A stretch of DNA of 64,000 nt from CAYUQT01 sp964596165 (lineage in GTDB: Bacteria > Planctomycetota > Phycisphaerae > UBA1845 > JAFGLZ01), in contig CAZQTW010000032.1 in the NCBI GenBank assembly GCA_964596165.1, forward strand, positions 1 to 64,000, in the 5' to 3' direction. Each line of letters opens with the position of its first letter. Within the stretch, counting starts at the first letter, position 1. The position numbers and the translations under genes are program-made. The notes beneath the pieces are model-generated. The model worked only from the letters and a program-made list of their open reading frames with translations. It was not told the origin of the DNA and searched no databases. This document shows positions 30,148 to 37,397 of this stretch, piece by piece.

Positions 30148-32094
30148 CTACGCCAGCCCCTTGGCGCGTTTTGCAATATCCTTCACCGTCAGTCCGACGA
30201 AGGCCAGCACGTCCTCCGGCGTGTTGCCGGACTTGGGAATCCGCTTGCAAGTCATCGACTCAACGATGTACGTACCGGTTTCGGCCGCCGCTTCGGCGAT
30301 CGCCCCGCCCAGTCCGCCGCCGTAATTGTCCTCGACGACCAGGATCTTGCCGCCGGCCTTTCCGGCCGCCTTCAGGATCGGCTTGGTCTTCAGCGGGAAG
30401 CTATAGGCGTCGATCACGGTGCAATCGATCTTGTGCTTCTTTTCGAAGAGTTCCGCCGCCTCGAGGACCACCGTCAGCATGTAGCCACTGCTGACTAGGA
30501 CGAGATCCTCGCCCTTGCGGATGACGTTCGAGCCGCCGACCTCGAACTCGGCATCCTTCGGGTAGATCAACGCTACGTCGGGCCGATGCGTTCGCATGTA
30601 GCACATGCCATTGAGGTTCGCCATGAGGCCCGTCAGGTGATAGGCGGACACGGCGTCGGCCGGCTGGAACGAATAGCAGGCGGGCTGCCCGCGGCCGTCG
30701 TCGGCCGTGCCGAAGCTGCGGAAGTACGTCACGTCGAGCAGGCCCATTTGGCTGGGTCCGTCGGCCGCCAGCGACACCCCTGCGTGCGAGCCGACGATCT
30801 TGATATTCGCCCGGCTGATGTTGGCCATCTCGATCTGGTCGTACGCGCGTGCGAGGAACTTGGCGAAGCTACTGGCGAACGGGATGTACCCCGCCGCCGC
30901 CAGACCCGCCGCCGCCGAGATCATGTTCTGCTCGGCGATCTTGCACTCGAAGAACCGGTCGGGGAACTTCTTGGCGAAGTACTCGGCGAACGTGGAGTTG
31001 CTGACGTCACCGTCGAGGGCAACGATCCGCGGGTCGGCCTTGCCCAAGGCGAGCAGCGCCGCTCCGTAGGCCCGGCGCGTCGCCAGCTTGTTCTTGGCCA
31101 CCGCGTCGGCCAGGCCGGCTTCGGCCATGCCCTCATCAAACGGCGGCAACGTGATCTTGCCCGCGGGCAGCGGCGCCGGTTCGGCCGGAGGCGGGGTAAT
31201 GCCCAGCCCGTCGCAGGCCCCCCGCGGAACACCGAGCTGATCGTACATCGCGTCGAGATCGGCGATCGCGCCGACTGTCTCGGATTCCTTTAGCGGCTTG
31301 CCGTGGTTGCCCTTGGCCTGAAGGGCCTTGGCGCCCCAACCTTTGATTGTCTTGGCGACGATCGCCAGCGGCCTATCGGTGGTGCCGGCCTTGTCGAGCG
31401 CGGCGGCGATCTGGTCGGGGTTGTGCCCGTCGATTGTGACGACCTCCCAGCCGAAGGCGTTCAGCTTGGCGGCGAGGGTTTCGGCCGATTGCTGCGGCGA
31501 GACGTAGTCGGCCTGTCCCTGCCCGTTGCAGTTGAAGATCGCGCATACGTTCGTCAGCTTGCGATCGACGATAAAGTCGGCCGCCTCCCAGATCTGCCCT
31601 TCGCGGGACTCCCCGTCGCCGATGACGGCGAAGATCGTCTTGTTGACGCCGCGGAGACGGGCGGCCAACCCGAGTCCCGCCGCCACCGAAAGCCCCTGTC
31701 CCAGGGACCCGGTGGCCGCATCGAAGAACGGAAAGCCCTCGGCCGGGTTGGGGTGGCCGTCCAATACGCTGTCCAGTTCGCGGAGCGTGTCCAACTCCTC
31801 GAACGTTACCTTGTGGGCCTCTTTGCGGGATTTGCCCGCCACGCCCCCGACGTCGGCATAGACGGCGTAGACGACCGGAACGGCGTGTCCTTCGCTCAAA
31901 ACGAGCCGGTCGGCGCCGGCGTGCCAGGGATTCCCCGGATCGTATCGCATCCGCTTTTCCATCAGCGTCACAACGATATGCCCCAGTGAGAGGCCGCTGG
32001 ACGGGTGTCCGGAGCCCGCCTTGGTCGTCATGCGGATCACGTATTTGCCGACTTCAATTGCCTTTGCATTCACTGCGTTTGAGAGCGTCATCAT
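30148..32094 (-). CDS. tkt: Transketolase (single-chain)
   Basis: 648 residues. Transfers two-carbon ketol units in the pentose phosphate pathway using thiamine diphosphate. The TPP motif is GDGESREGQIWEAADFI...CNGQGQ; the first domain has AGSGHPSSGLSLGHI, and the pyrimidine domain begins TRRAYGAALLALGKADPRI. The length matches the shorter, animal/archaeal-like transketolase class. GGAGG precedes a tandem ATGATG (32094/32091); the second ATG has the better spacing. The open frame to 32469 upstream overlaps a pseudogene and is spurious. Confidence 0.95.
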   Translation of the reverse strand: MMTLSNAVNAKAIEVGKYVIRMTTKAGSGHPSSGLSLGHIVVTLMEKRMRYDPGNPWHAGADRLVLSEGHAVPVVYAVYADVGGVAGKSRKEAHKVTFEELDTLRELDSVLDGHPNPAEGFPFFDAATGSLGQGLSVAAGLGLAARLRGVNKTIFAVIGDGESREGQIWEAADFIVDRKLTNVCAIFNCNGQGQADYVSPQQSAETLAAKLNAFGWEVVTIDGHNPDQIAAALDKAGTTDRPLAIVAKTIKGWGAKALQAKGNHGKPLKESETVGAIADLDAMYDQLGVPRGACDGLGITPPPAEPAPLPAGKITLPPFDEGMAEAGLADAVAKNKLATRRAYGAALLALGKADPRIVALDGDVSNSTFAEYFAKKFPDRFFECKIAEQNMISAAAGLAAAGYIPFASSFAKFLARAYDQIEMANISRANIKIVGSHAGVSLAADGPSQMGLLDVTYFRSFGTADDGRGQPACYSFQPADAVSAYHLTGLMANLNGMCYMRTHRPDVALIYPKDAEFEVGGSNVIRKGEDLVLVSSGYMLTVVLEAAELFEKKHKIDCTVIDAYSFPLKTKPILKAAGKAGGKILVVEDNYGGGLGGAIAEAAAETGTYIVESMTCKRIPKSGNTPEDVLAFVGLTVKDIAKRAKGLA

Positions 32095-32164
32095 CGCCTC
32101 CCCTATCGTTTGCCGGTTGAAGGACCGGGATACCCTATAAGCAAGCGGGGAGGGGATCAAGTCT

Positions 32165-32480
32165 CCTGGCCCGTTGGCTCTGCACGCAAACCGGATTGCG
32201 GGCCGCTCCGGACGGTTCGCAACATGCCGACGAGGTCGTCCAATGTGGAGCCGGCCAGGGGCAACTCGCGCAATCCAGCGATGGCATTTGCCGGATCCTA
32301 GGCTGCCCGGCGGAGGATCAGATGCTCGTCTTCCCAAAGGGCGCAGGCTGCGCGAACATCGCCGTCGAGCGGTTGTCCGACCGAAACGGGGTTGACGATG
32401 TGCAGATCGTGTCGTCGCCGAAGGAACGGCAGGTGCGTATGTCCCGTCGCCTCCTCGGGAAAATCCCATGCGGCGGAGCC
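32165..32480 (-). pseudogene. Truncated phosphoesterase pseudogene (paralogue of 34643-35380)
   Basis: Reading the minus strand from about 32480 gives WDFPEEATGHTHLPFLRRR, then VNPVSVGQPLDGDVRAACAL, LILRRAA, a TAG stop (32298-32300), and DPANAIAGLRELPLAGSTL, DDLVGMLRTVRSG. Without any gap this aligns to the C-terminal half of the intact phosphoesterase at 34643-35380 (GHTHLPLLRRS, VNPGSVGQPLDGDNRASYAL, LHRVAYDHADMVNAIGSL, DDLANMLRNARLG); the stop replaces a Tyr codon. The N-terminal half with the first metal motifs is absent, cut off where the TauE/SafE gene ends. A dead duplicate, too broken to be listed as a gene. Confidence 0.88.
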
Positions 32481-32486
32481 GTGTTT

Positions 32487-33221
32487 TCAGCCTTTTCCGA
32501 TCAGCAACACGCCGGCCGCGACCATCACGAGTTCAATCACGACCACAAAGAGTCGCTCGCTCAGACGATCCAGCAGACGCTTGCCCAACCATGAGCCGAC
32601 GATCATGCACGGCGCCAGAAGCAGGCCCGCGGCGAGAACTCGCTGCGAAAGAAGGCTCGTCCATCCGTAGGCGACGAGCTTGAACGTGTGCGTGATCACC
32701 GTCGCCGCCGCTTCCGTGCCGATATACGCACCGCGCATCAGTCCGTAGGCCAAGAAGAACGGGGCCGTCACCGGACCGGTGCTGCCCACCAGCGCCGACA
32801 GGAGCGAAGCCCCCGCCCCAACAGCGGCAAAGCCGCGCGCCGGGCATCGCGGGTATCGGCCTCCCCCTACCCGGCGATAAGCCACGATCCCGACGAGGAA
32901 CACGCCGACGCCGCGTGTCAACCAGCGAAGCGGCGCGGCCGCGAAGAGGACCCCGCCGAGCAGCGCCAGCGGCACGGCGCCCACCGAGTACCACCCGACA
33001 ACCCGGCGGTCGATGTCGGTGCGGTTGAACCAGACCCGCGATCCGTTTCCGACCAGCTGCGCGATCGTCAGGATCGGCACCGCGTCTCGCATCCCGAACA
33101 CGTGCACGAGCGCCGGCAACAGCAGGATTGCGCCGCCGAACCCCGCCACCGCGGCGACGGCGGACGCCGTCACGGCGCTTGCGATCAGCGCCGCGACCTG
33201 AATCCAGTGGACATCCAACAC
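32487..33221 (-). CDS. TauE/SafE family membrane permease
   Basis: 244 residues with 7-8 hydrophobic helices, GTG start at 33221. The sequence AAVAGFGGAILLLPALVHVFG matches the family's first conserved motif, and SALVGSTGPVTAPFFLAYGL is the repeat of it in the second half, as expected for the inverted-repeat TauE/SafE (DUF81) fold. Characterised members export sulfite, sulfoacetate or other organic anions. It follows the enolase gene by 107 bp on the same strand and might be read from the same fluoride riboswitch. Confidence 0.88.
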   Translation of the reverse strand: MLDVHWIQVAALIASAVTASAVAAVAGFGGAILLLPALVHVFGMRDAVPILTIAQLVGNGSRVWFNRTDIDRRVVGWYSVGAVPLALLGGVLFAAAPLRWLTRGVGVFLVGIVAYRRVGGGRYPRCPARGFAAVGAGASLLSALVGSTGPVTAPFFLAYGLMRGAYIGTEAAATVITHTFKLVAYGWTSLLSQRVLAAGLLLAPCMIVGSWLGKRLLDRLSERLFVVVIELVMVAAGVLLIGKG

Positions 33222-33328
33222 GAAACCGCTCTTTCAGAGTCCAATCCGAACGACGGTACCTGCCGCGGCCATGGACGGACACGGGGCCGATCTCGCCCGT
33301 ACGACGCTCCCGGCGCCCAACCGCGCGA

Positions 33329-34612
33329 TCAGCTCTTGCTCGCCAGCGGGTTGCCGAAGACGGCCGCCTTGCCCAACTCGGCCTCGATCTCCAACAGCCG
33401 GTTGTACTTGGCGATTCGCTCGCTCCGGCAGGCCGATCCGGTCTTGATCTGGCCGCCGCCCATGGCCACCGCGAAGTCGGCCATGAAGGCATCCTCGGTC
33501 TCGCCCGAACGATGGGAGACCACAAAACCCCAGCCCGCCTTGCGGCAAAGGTCGATCGCCTCGACGGTCTCCGTGACCGTGCCGATCTGATTCAGCTTGA
33601 TGAGGACGGCATTGGTCGCCCGTTCCTTGATACCGCGTTCGATGAAGCGGGTATTGGTAACGTACAGATCGTCTCCGACGATCTGAATCCTCGACCCCAG
33701 GGCGGCGGTCTGTTCCTTGAAACCAACCCAATCGTTTTCGGCCAGGCCGTCCTCAATGGAGACGATGGGGTACTTCTCAACCCAGGCCGTGTAGAGGGCG
33801 GTCATCTCCGAACTGTTCTTCTTGCCCTGACCTGATTTGGCGAGGTGGTAGGCGCCACCCTCGAAGAACGAGCTGGCCGCCGGGTCGAGGGCAATGGCCA
33901 CGTCCTTGCCGGGTTTGTAGCCGGCCGCTTGGATCGCCTCCAGTATGACCTCACATGCCTCGTCGTTGCTCTTAAGATTCGGAGCGAACCCACCCTCATC
34001 GCCGACGCTGGTGGCGTAGCCTTTCTTGTGGAGAATCCCCTTGAGCGCGTGGAAGGTCTCGGCGCCGGCGCGCAACGCCTCCGCGAACGTCCGCGCGCCG
34101 ATCGGCATCACCATGAATTCCTGAAAGTCCACGCTGTTGTCGGCGTGCTTGCCGCCGTTGAGGATATTCATCATGGGTACCGGCAGACGCACGGCACCCG
34201 TGCCGCCCAGATAGGCGAACAGCGGGAGATCGGCGGCGATCGCCGCCGCCTTGGCCACCGCCATCGATACGCCCAGGATCGCGTTGGCCCCCAGCTTGCC
34301 CTTGTTGGGCGTCCCGTCGAGTTCGATCATCAACCGATCGATCTCAGCCTGGCGTGTCGGGTCCATGCCGATGATCTTCGGACCGATGACCTCGTTGACG
34401 TTGGCGACGGCCTTGAGCACACCCTTGCCGCCGTAGCGTTTCTTGTCTCCGTCGCGCAACTCGACGGCCTCGTTCTCGCCGGTCGAAGCGCCGGACGGCA
34501 CCGACGCCGACGTGGCGACGCCGTCGTCGAGCCTGACAAAGACCCGGAGCGTCGGATTGCCCCGGGAATCGAGGATTTCCAAAGCCTTCACACTGCTGAT
34601 CTTGCATTTCAT
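33329..34612 (-). CDS. eno: Enolase (phosphopyruvate hydratase)
   Basis: 427 residues, full length. Converts 2-phosphoglycerate to phosphoenolpyruvate. Motifs: VPSGASTGENEAVELRDGD, the metal/loop region GDEGGFAPNL, SIEDGLAENDW, GDDLYVTN, the catalytic lysine in LIKLNQIGTVTE, and VSHRSGETEDAFMADFAVA followed by GQIKTGSACRSERIAKYN. AAGGAG precedes the ATG. Enolase is a classical fluoride target (fluoride, Mg and phosphate form an inhibitory complex), and the gene lies 30 bp downstream of a phosphoesterase gene led by a fluoride riboswitch, so it is very probably induced by fluoride. Confidence 0.97.
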   Translation of the reverse strand: MKCKISSVKALEILDSRGNPTLRVFVRLDDGVATSASVPSGASTGENEAVELRDGDKKRYGGKGVLKAVANVNEVIGPKIIGMDPTRQAEIDRLMIELDGTPNKGKLGANAILGVSMAVAKAAAIAADLPLFAYLGGTGAVRLPVPMMNILNGGKHADNSVDFQEFMVMPIGARTFAEALRAGAETFHALKGILHKKGYATSVGDEGGFAPNLKSNDEACEVILEAIQAAGYKPGKDVAIALDPAASSFFEGGAYHLAKSGQGKKNSSEMTALYTAWVEKYPIVSIEDGLAENDWVGFKEQTAALGSRIQIVGDDLYVTNTRFIERGIKERATNAVLIKLNQIGTVTETVEAIDLCRKAGWGFVVSHRSGETEDAFMADFAVAMGGGQIKTGSACRSERIAKYNRLLEIEAELGKAAVFGNPLASKS

Positions 34613-34642
34613 AAGTCGCTCTCCTTGTTGTTTGCGAAGTCA

Positions 34643-35380
34643 CTACCAAGCCGTTTGCGCGACACATCCCTTGCCCAGACGCGCGTTCCGCAACATATTC
34701 GCCAGGTCATCCAGGAACAAGGCAGGCAAGGGCAGACTACCGATCGCGTTGACCATGTCCGCATGGTCGTATGCCACTCGGTGGAGCGTCACCTCGCCCT
34801 CGTCCCACAGCGCGTAGGATGCTCGATTGTCTCCGTCCAAAGGTTGTCCTACCGAACCAGGATTGACGACCCGCACGTTCCGCGATCGTCGAAGCAAAGG
34901 CAGATGCGTGTGCCCTACTACCAGTACATCCGCTCGGACCTCGCCCGTAAGTTCATCAAGATGCCCATTCGAGGTCGCCGGCGTCAATCGGTAGTCATAT
35001 AGAGGGTCGATTGGCGTGCCATGCACCAGCGCAAACCGGCAGCCTCCGATCTCCCACGTAGCAGAAACCGGCAATCTGGCCAGCCACGTCAAGTCGGTCG
35101 CAGTGAGCTGAGAACGGGTCCAATCTCGCATGGCCAGGGCCAACGGTTGCTTGGCCGGGCTGGCCTTGGGATCGGCGCCGAAGGCGATGGCGTGGTCGTG
35201 ATTACCCCGTACGGTGATGGCTCCACGTTCGCGAAGCCATTTCAACGCACCTCGGGGATCGGGACCATAGTTCACCGTGTCACCGGCGCAGAGGATGTGA
35301 TCGACGGCCCCCGCGTCGCGATCAATGGCGTTCAGCGCCCAGAGGTTCGCGTGGGTGTCCGAGATGATAAGCACTCGCAC
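34643..35380 (-). CDS. Metallophosphoesterase (YfcE/MJ0936-like)
   Basis: 245 residues from GTG 35380, which has AGGAG about 8 nt upstream. Calcineurin-like metal ligands: ISDTHANLWAL (D-x-H), CAGDTVNYGPDP (GD), RGNHDHA (GNHD), and VVGHTHLPL (GHTH). The GSVGQPLDGD motif is typical of the YfcE-type phosphodiesterase group. First gene after a fluoride riboswitch and directly before enolase. Fluoride is an inhibitor of several metal-dependent phosphatases, so it may be a replacement or a repair function; the substrate is unknown. A decayed copy lies at 32165-32480. Confidence 0.9.
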   Translation of the reverse strand: MRVLIISDTHANLWALNAIDRDAGAVDHILCAGDTVNYGPDPRGALKWLRERGAITVRGNHDHAIAFGADPKASPAKQPLALAMRDWTRSQLTATDLTWLARLPVSATWEIGGCRFALVHGTPIDPLYDYRLTPATSNGHLDELTGEVRADVLVVGHTHLPLLRRSRNVRVVNPGSVGQPLDGDNRASYALWDEGEVTLHRVAYDHADMVNAIGSLPLPALFLDDLANMLRNARLGKGCVAQTAW

Positions 35381-35398
35381 GGACCACTCCTGCAAACG

Positions 35399-35433
35399 AA
35401 AAACCCCTCCGGAGCTTACGGCTCAGGTGGGGC
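35399..35433 (-). terminator. Intrinsic terminator of fluoride riboswitch (a)
   Basis: On the minus strand the arm around GCCCCACCTGAGCC pairs with GGCTCCGGAGGGG-type sequence (stem about 12 bp with two mismatches), followed by five U residues, and ends just before the AGGAG of the phosphoesterase gene. It forms the off-state of the riboswitch. Confidence 0.8.
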
Positions 35434-35478
35434 TTTGCCTAGTCACTTCTTCTGCGCCGACCCCTACCGAGCAAAGCT

Positions 35479-35532
35479 CCGGTAGGAGTCATCAGGCGCA
35501 AGCGGCCGGTTAACGGCGGACTCCATCGCCGC
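35479..35532 (-). promoter_or_regulatory. Fluoride riboswitch (a), crcB-type, for phosphoesterase-enolase
   Basis: On the minus strand the 5' element GGCGATGGAGTCCGCC and the 3' element CTGATGACTCCTACC match the fluoride (crcB) riboswitch core; GGAGT and ACTCC are complementary, and TTAACCGGCC lies between them. The 3' strand CCTACCGGAGC can instead pair with a downstream segment at 35461-35471 (minus strand GCTCGGTAGGGG). That same segment can pair with the 5' arm of the terminator (9 of 11 positions). Fluoride binding should thus free the relay segment to block the terminator and switch the phosphoesterase-enolase genes on. Confidence 0.92.
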
Positions 35533-35536
35533 AGAT

Positions 35537-35565
35537 ATCCTACCCGTGGGCGACGGCATAGGCAA
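35537..35565 (-). promoter_or_regulatory. Promoter of fluoride riboswitch (a)
   Basis: Minus strand TTGCCT (35565-35560), 17-nt spacer, TAGGAT (35542-35537). The predicted start falls at about 35530, the first base of the aptamer. Confidence 0.75.
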
Positions 35566-35604
35566 CACGATCGCTCATCACCGCGCCCGTCCGAGACGGC
35601 TCCT

Positions 35605-36245
35605 TCAGTCGGACCGGCCGTAAACGAACATGACCTGCGGGAAGCGGCTTCCCATCATCTTCTCCAGATACGACTGCACATCTTTGGCCCGGCGTTCGCG
35701 GAGCACGCCATGCGCGACCTCGCGGGCCTCGTCCAGACTCACGCCGCGTATGATCTGCTTGATGGCCGGAACAATGGCCGGGTTCACGCTGAGTTCATCG
35801 ACGCCCAGTCCCAGAAGGATGATCGTGTAGATCGGATCGGAGGCCATCTCCCCGCATAGGCTGACCGGGCGGCAAGGTACTCGTTTCCCAGGCCGGCGAG
35901 CCGCTTCGCGTAGGACTCGATCGCGAGGGCAACCGCACTCTCCGCGGCGAGATGCTGCTCCTCGATTCCGCGAACGATCGCGGCATCGAGTGCAGTGTCC
36001 GCCAACATCGCCTCATGGGCGCGGAAGACGGCCGCCGCCGACTTGCCCGCCATCACCTCGACGCACAGCGCGATCTCCTCCAGTTCGTGCCGCGCCCGAC
36101 GCAGGGCATGTTCCAGCCGCCTCTTCTCCACGAAGACCGAGGAAGCAGGAATCCGGCGCTGGGGAACCGGCTCGCTGGCCGGACCCCACACCACGGCCGG
36201 ACCACACGCGATTCCCGGCGCAATCATCGTCCCTGAAAACATCAT
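35605..36245 (-). pseudogene. ptsI: PTS enzyme I remnant with internal deletion
   Basis: PTS enzyme I normally has about 570-580 residues and passes phosphate from PEP to HPr. Here the frame from ATG 36245 gives the enzyme I N-terminus (GIACGPAVVWG, FRAHEAMLADTALDAAIVRG, AVALAIESYAKRLA up to GNEYLAAR), but then jumps to the extreme C-terminus PVSLCGEMASDPIYTIILLG in another frame (to 35605). About 380 residues with the phosphohistidine and PEP-binding barrel are missing. The two parts meet near 35860-35880. Its start overlaps the stop of the broken gene upstream (ATGA). No function can be expected. Deletion versus assembly error is open. Confidence 0.85.
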
Positions 36246-36959
36246 GGCATCATCGTCGCCTCAAACCGCAATGCTCGCAACCGTGCCCTAGTAATTGTAC
36301 CCACCGCCATCAGGCCGGCGGCAACCCCGAAACCCGTTGGCGGCGAAGCCGCCGTCCACAGGAACCCGACGGCCATGCTGGAAACCGGATCACCCATAGC
36401 GTTTGCGGAGCCGGGTGCGCCGCACCTGATCCCGCGTATGCTTTCCGGCACGTATTGGGCCGTCAGGGACACCTGCAATGCGTCCCGTACCGCGATGCGG
36501 ACGCCCAGACGGTTCTGCGGGTTGGCGCTCTCGGTCACAAAACGCGCGAGGAACTCGGCCAACGCGCCGACATCCGGCGACGAAAGCCGCTCCTCCGGCG
36601 TCCCGTTTTCGAACACCACCCGTGCCGCAGCCTGCTCCCCCCCCGTGCAAGAACGTCGGAATCGACGTCAGCGGTACGACGGCGGCGGGTAGGACCGGCG
36701 CGCCGAGTAACGCGTTAACCAACGTGCTCTTGCCGCGTTTGAACTGGCCGAGCACGGCCAGATGGCAGCGTTCCTCACGCAACCGGCGCCGCAATCCGGC
36801 CAGTCGGCCGCAATCGGCCTCGAACTCCGCGCCCAGCGCGCCCACCGGCTCGCCGGCTTCCCCCAAAAACTCCGACAAACGGAGGGCGCCCACACCGCTC
36901 GGAGACATCACATCTGCGTTAGGAGGGCTCATGGTCCGGCAGATCTCCGCGTCGATCAT
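36242..36959 (-). pseudogene. Dynamin-like GTPase remnant, frameshifted and fused to an MFS-like tail
   Basis: The 5' part (to about 36645) encodes a dynamin-family G domain: HLAVLGQFKRGKSTLVNALL (P-loop) and PLTSIPTFLH. Then a run of eight C (36637-36644) breaks the frame; with seven, it would continue GGEQAAARVVFENGTPEERL and EFLARFVTESANPQNR, matching the intact GTPase at 37398 (FVTEEGNPNNTRHVSGV). After LGVRIAV the similarity ends, and what follows (SLTAQYVPESIRGI..., SSMAVGFLWTAASPPTGFG) looks like the last two helices of a major facilitator transporter. The G domain's switch and stalk regions are missing. It sits directly after fluoride riboswitch (b). Confidence 0.75.
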
Positions 36960-36978
36960 TTGCAGCCTACCAGCCAAC

Positions 36979-37014
36979 AAAAAAACCCCACACAGGCATC
37001 GTCCTGGTAGGGTT
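36979..37014 (-). terminator. Intrinsic terminator of fluoride riboswitch (b)
   Basis: Minus strand: AACCCTACCAGG (5' arm), ACGATG loop, CCTGTGTGGGGTT (3' arm), then seven U residues. Precedes the broken dynamin/MFS gene. Confidence 0.85.
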
Positions 37015-37049
37015 CAAGTCTCGCCGCCGTGCCCCTACCCGGATCGACT

Positions 37050-37103
37050 CGGGTAGGAGTCATCAGGTCCTCTCGACCGCTTAATGGCGGACTCCATCGT
37101 CTT
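37050..37103 (-). promoter_or_regulatory. Fluoride riboswitch (b), crcB-type, for dynamin remnant and ptsI remnant
   Basis: Minus strand core elements GACGATGGAGTCCGCC and CCTGATGACTCCTACCC, with ATTAAGCGG between them. The aptamer 3' strand CCTACCCG is a perfect reverse complement of the segment at 37032-37041 (CGGGTAGG on the minus strand). The same segment contains GGTAGGG, which is perfectly complementary to CCCTACC in the terminator arm. This is a clean three-strand relay: no fluoride, segment held by aptamer strand and terminator forms; fluoride, segment blocks terminator. Confidence 0.92.
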
Positions 37104-37107
37104 AACC

Positions 37108-37136
37108 ATTCTATCGGCTTATCCCGACACGAACAA
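37108..37136 (-). promoter_or_regulatory. Promoter of fluoride riboswitch (b)
   Basis: Minus strand TTGTTC (37136-37131), 17-nt spacer, TAGAAT (37113-37108). Start predicted at about 37101, at the aptamer's 5' end. Only 7 bp separate its -35 from the -35 of the divergent promoter. Confidence 0.75.
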
Positions 37137-37143
37137 CATTACA

Positions 37144-37173
37144 TTGCGAGACGCAGTGTGATCGGTATATAAT
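37144..37173 (+). promoter_or_regulatory. Promoter of fluoride riboswitch (c), divergent
   Basis: TTGCGA (37144-37149), 18-nt spacer, TATAAT (37168-37173). Predicted start near 37180, shortly before the aptamer. Confidence 0.8.
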
Positions 37174-37187
37174 TCGATTGACGAATA

Positions 37188-37270
37188 GTGGCGATGGGGT
37201 TCGCCAGCGTCCGGACCGCAAGGCGGTCGGGACCAACCGCCTGCCCGACGACAGGCTGATAACCCCTGCT
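37188..37270 (+). promoter_or_regulatory. Fluoride riboswitch (c), crcB-type, for the dynamin-like GTPase
   Basis: GGCGATGGGGTTCGCC at the 5' side, AACCGCCTG...CAGGCTGATAACCCC at the 3' side. GGGGT/ACCCC here replaces GGAGT/ACTCC of the other three copies: a compensatory change that supports the pairing. A 10-bp-class extra hairpin (GTCCGGACCGC...GCGGTCGGGAC, 37209-37233) is inserted in the middle. The 3' strand ACCCCTGCTG is itself the 5' arm of the following terminator, so aptamer and terminator exclude each other directly, a simpler platform than in the other three. Confidence 0.88.
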
Positions 37271-37294
37271 GAGACACGTTCCAGCGGGGGTTTT
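37261..37294 (+). terminator. Intrinsic terminator of fluoride riboswitch (c)
   Basis: ACCCCTGCTG pairs with CAGCGGGGGT (10 bp, one U-G), followed by TTTT. The 5' arm overlaps the aptamer's 3' strand. Confidence 0.85.
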
Positions 37295-37397
37295 GCCTGG
37301 TTCATTCCTGCTAACCCTCGTGGAGCGGGTTTCGCAAGGTTGTAGTGTGCCGCCGGGGCGATTTGCCCCGATGGGCTCCGCTTGGGAACTAGGCCCC

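Noticed and set aside
32095..32469. N-terminal extension of transketolase
   Set aside because: It overlaps the phosphoesterase pseudogene read in another frame, and the true start has GGAGG before ATGATG.
32487..33221. TauE/SafE protein as the fluoride exporter of the island
   Set aside because: Only the location supports it; the sequence shows ordinary TauE/SafE motifs and nothing like CrcB or CLC-F selectivity motifs. Kept as a hypothesis within a finding.
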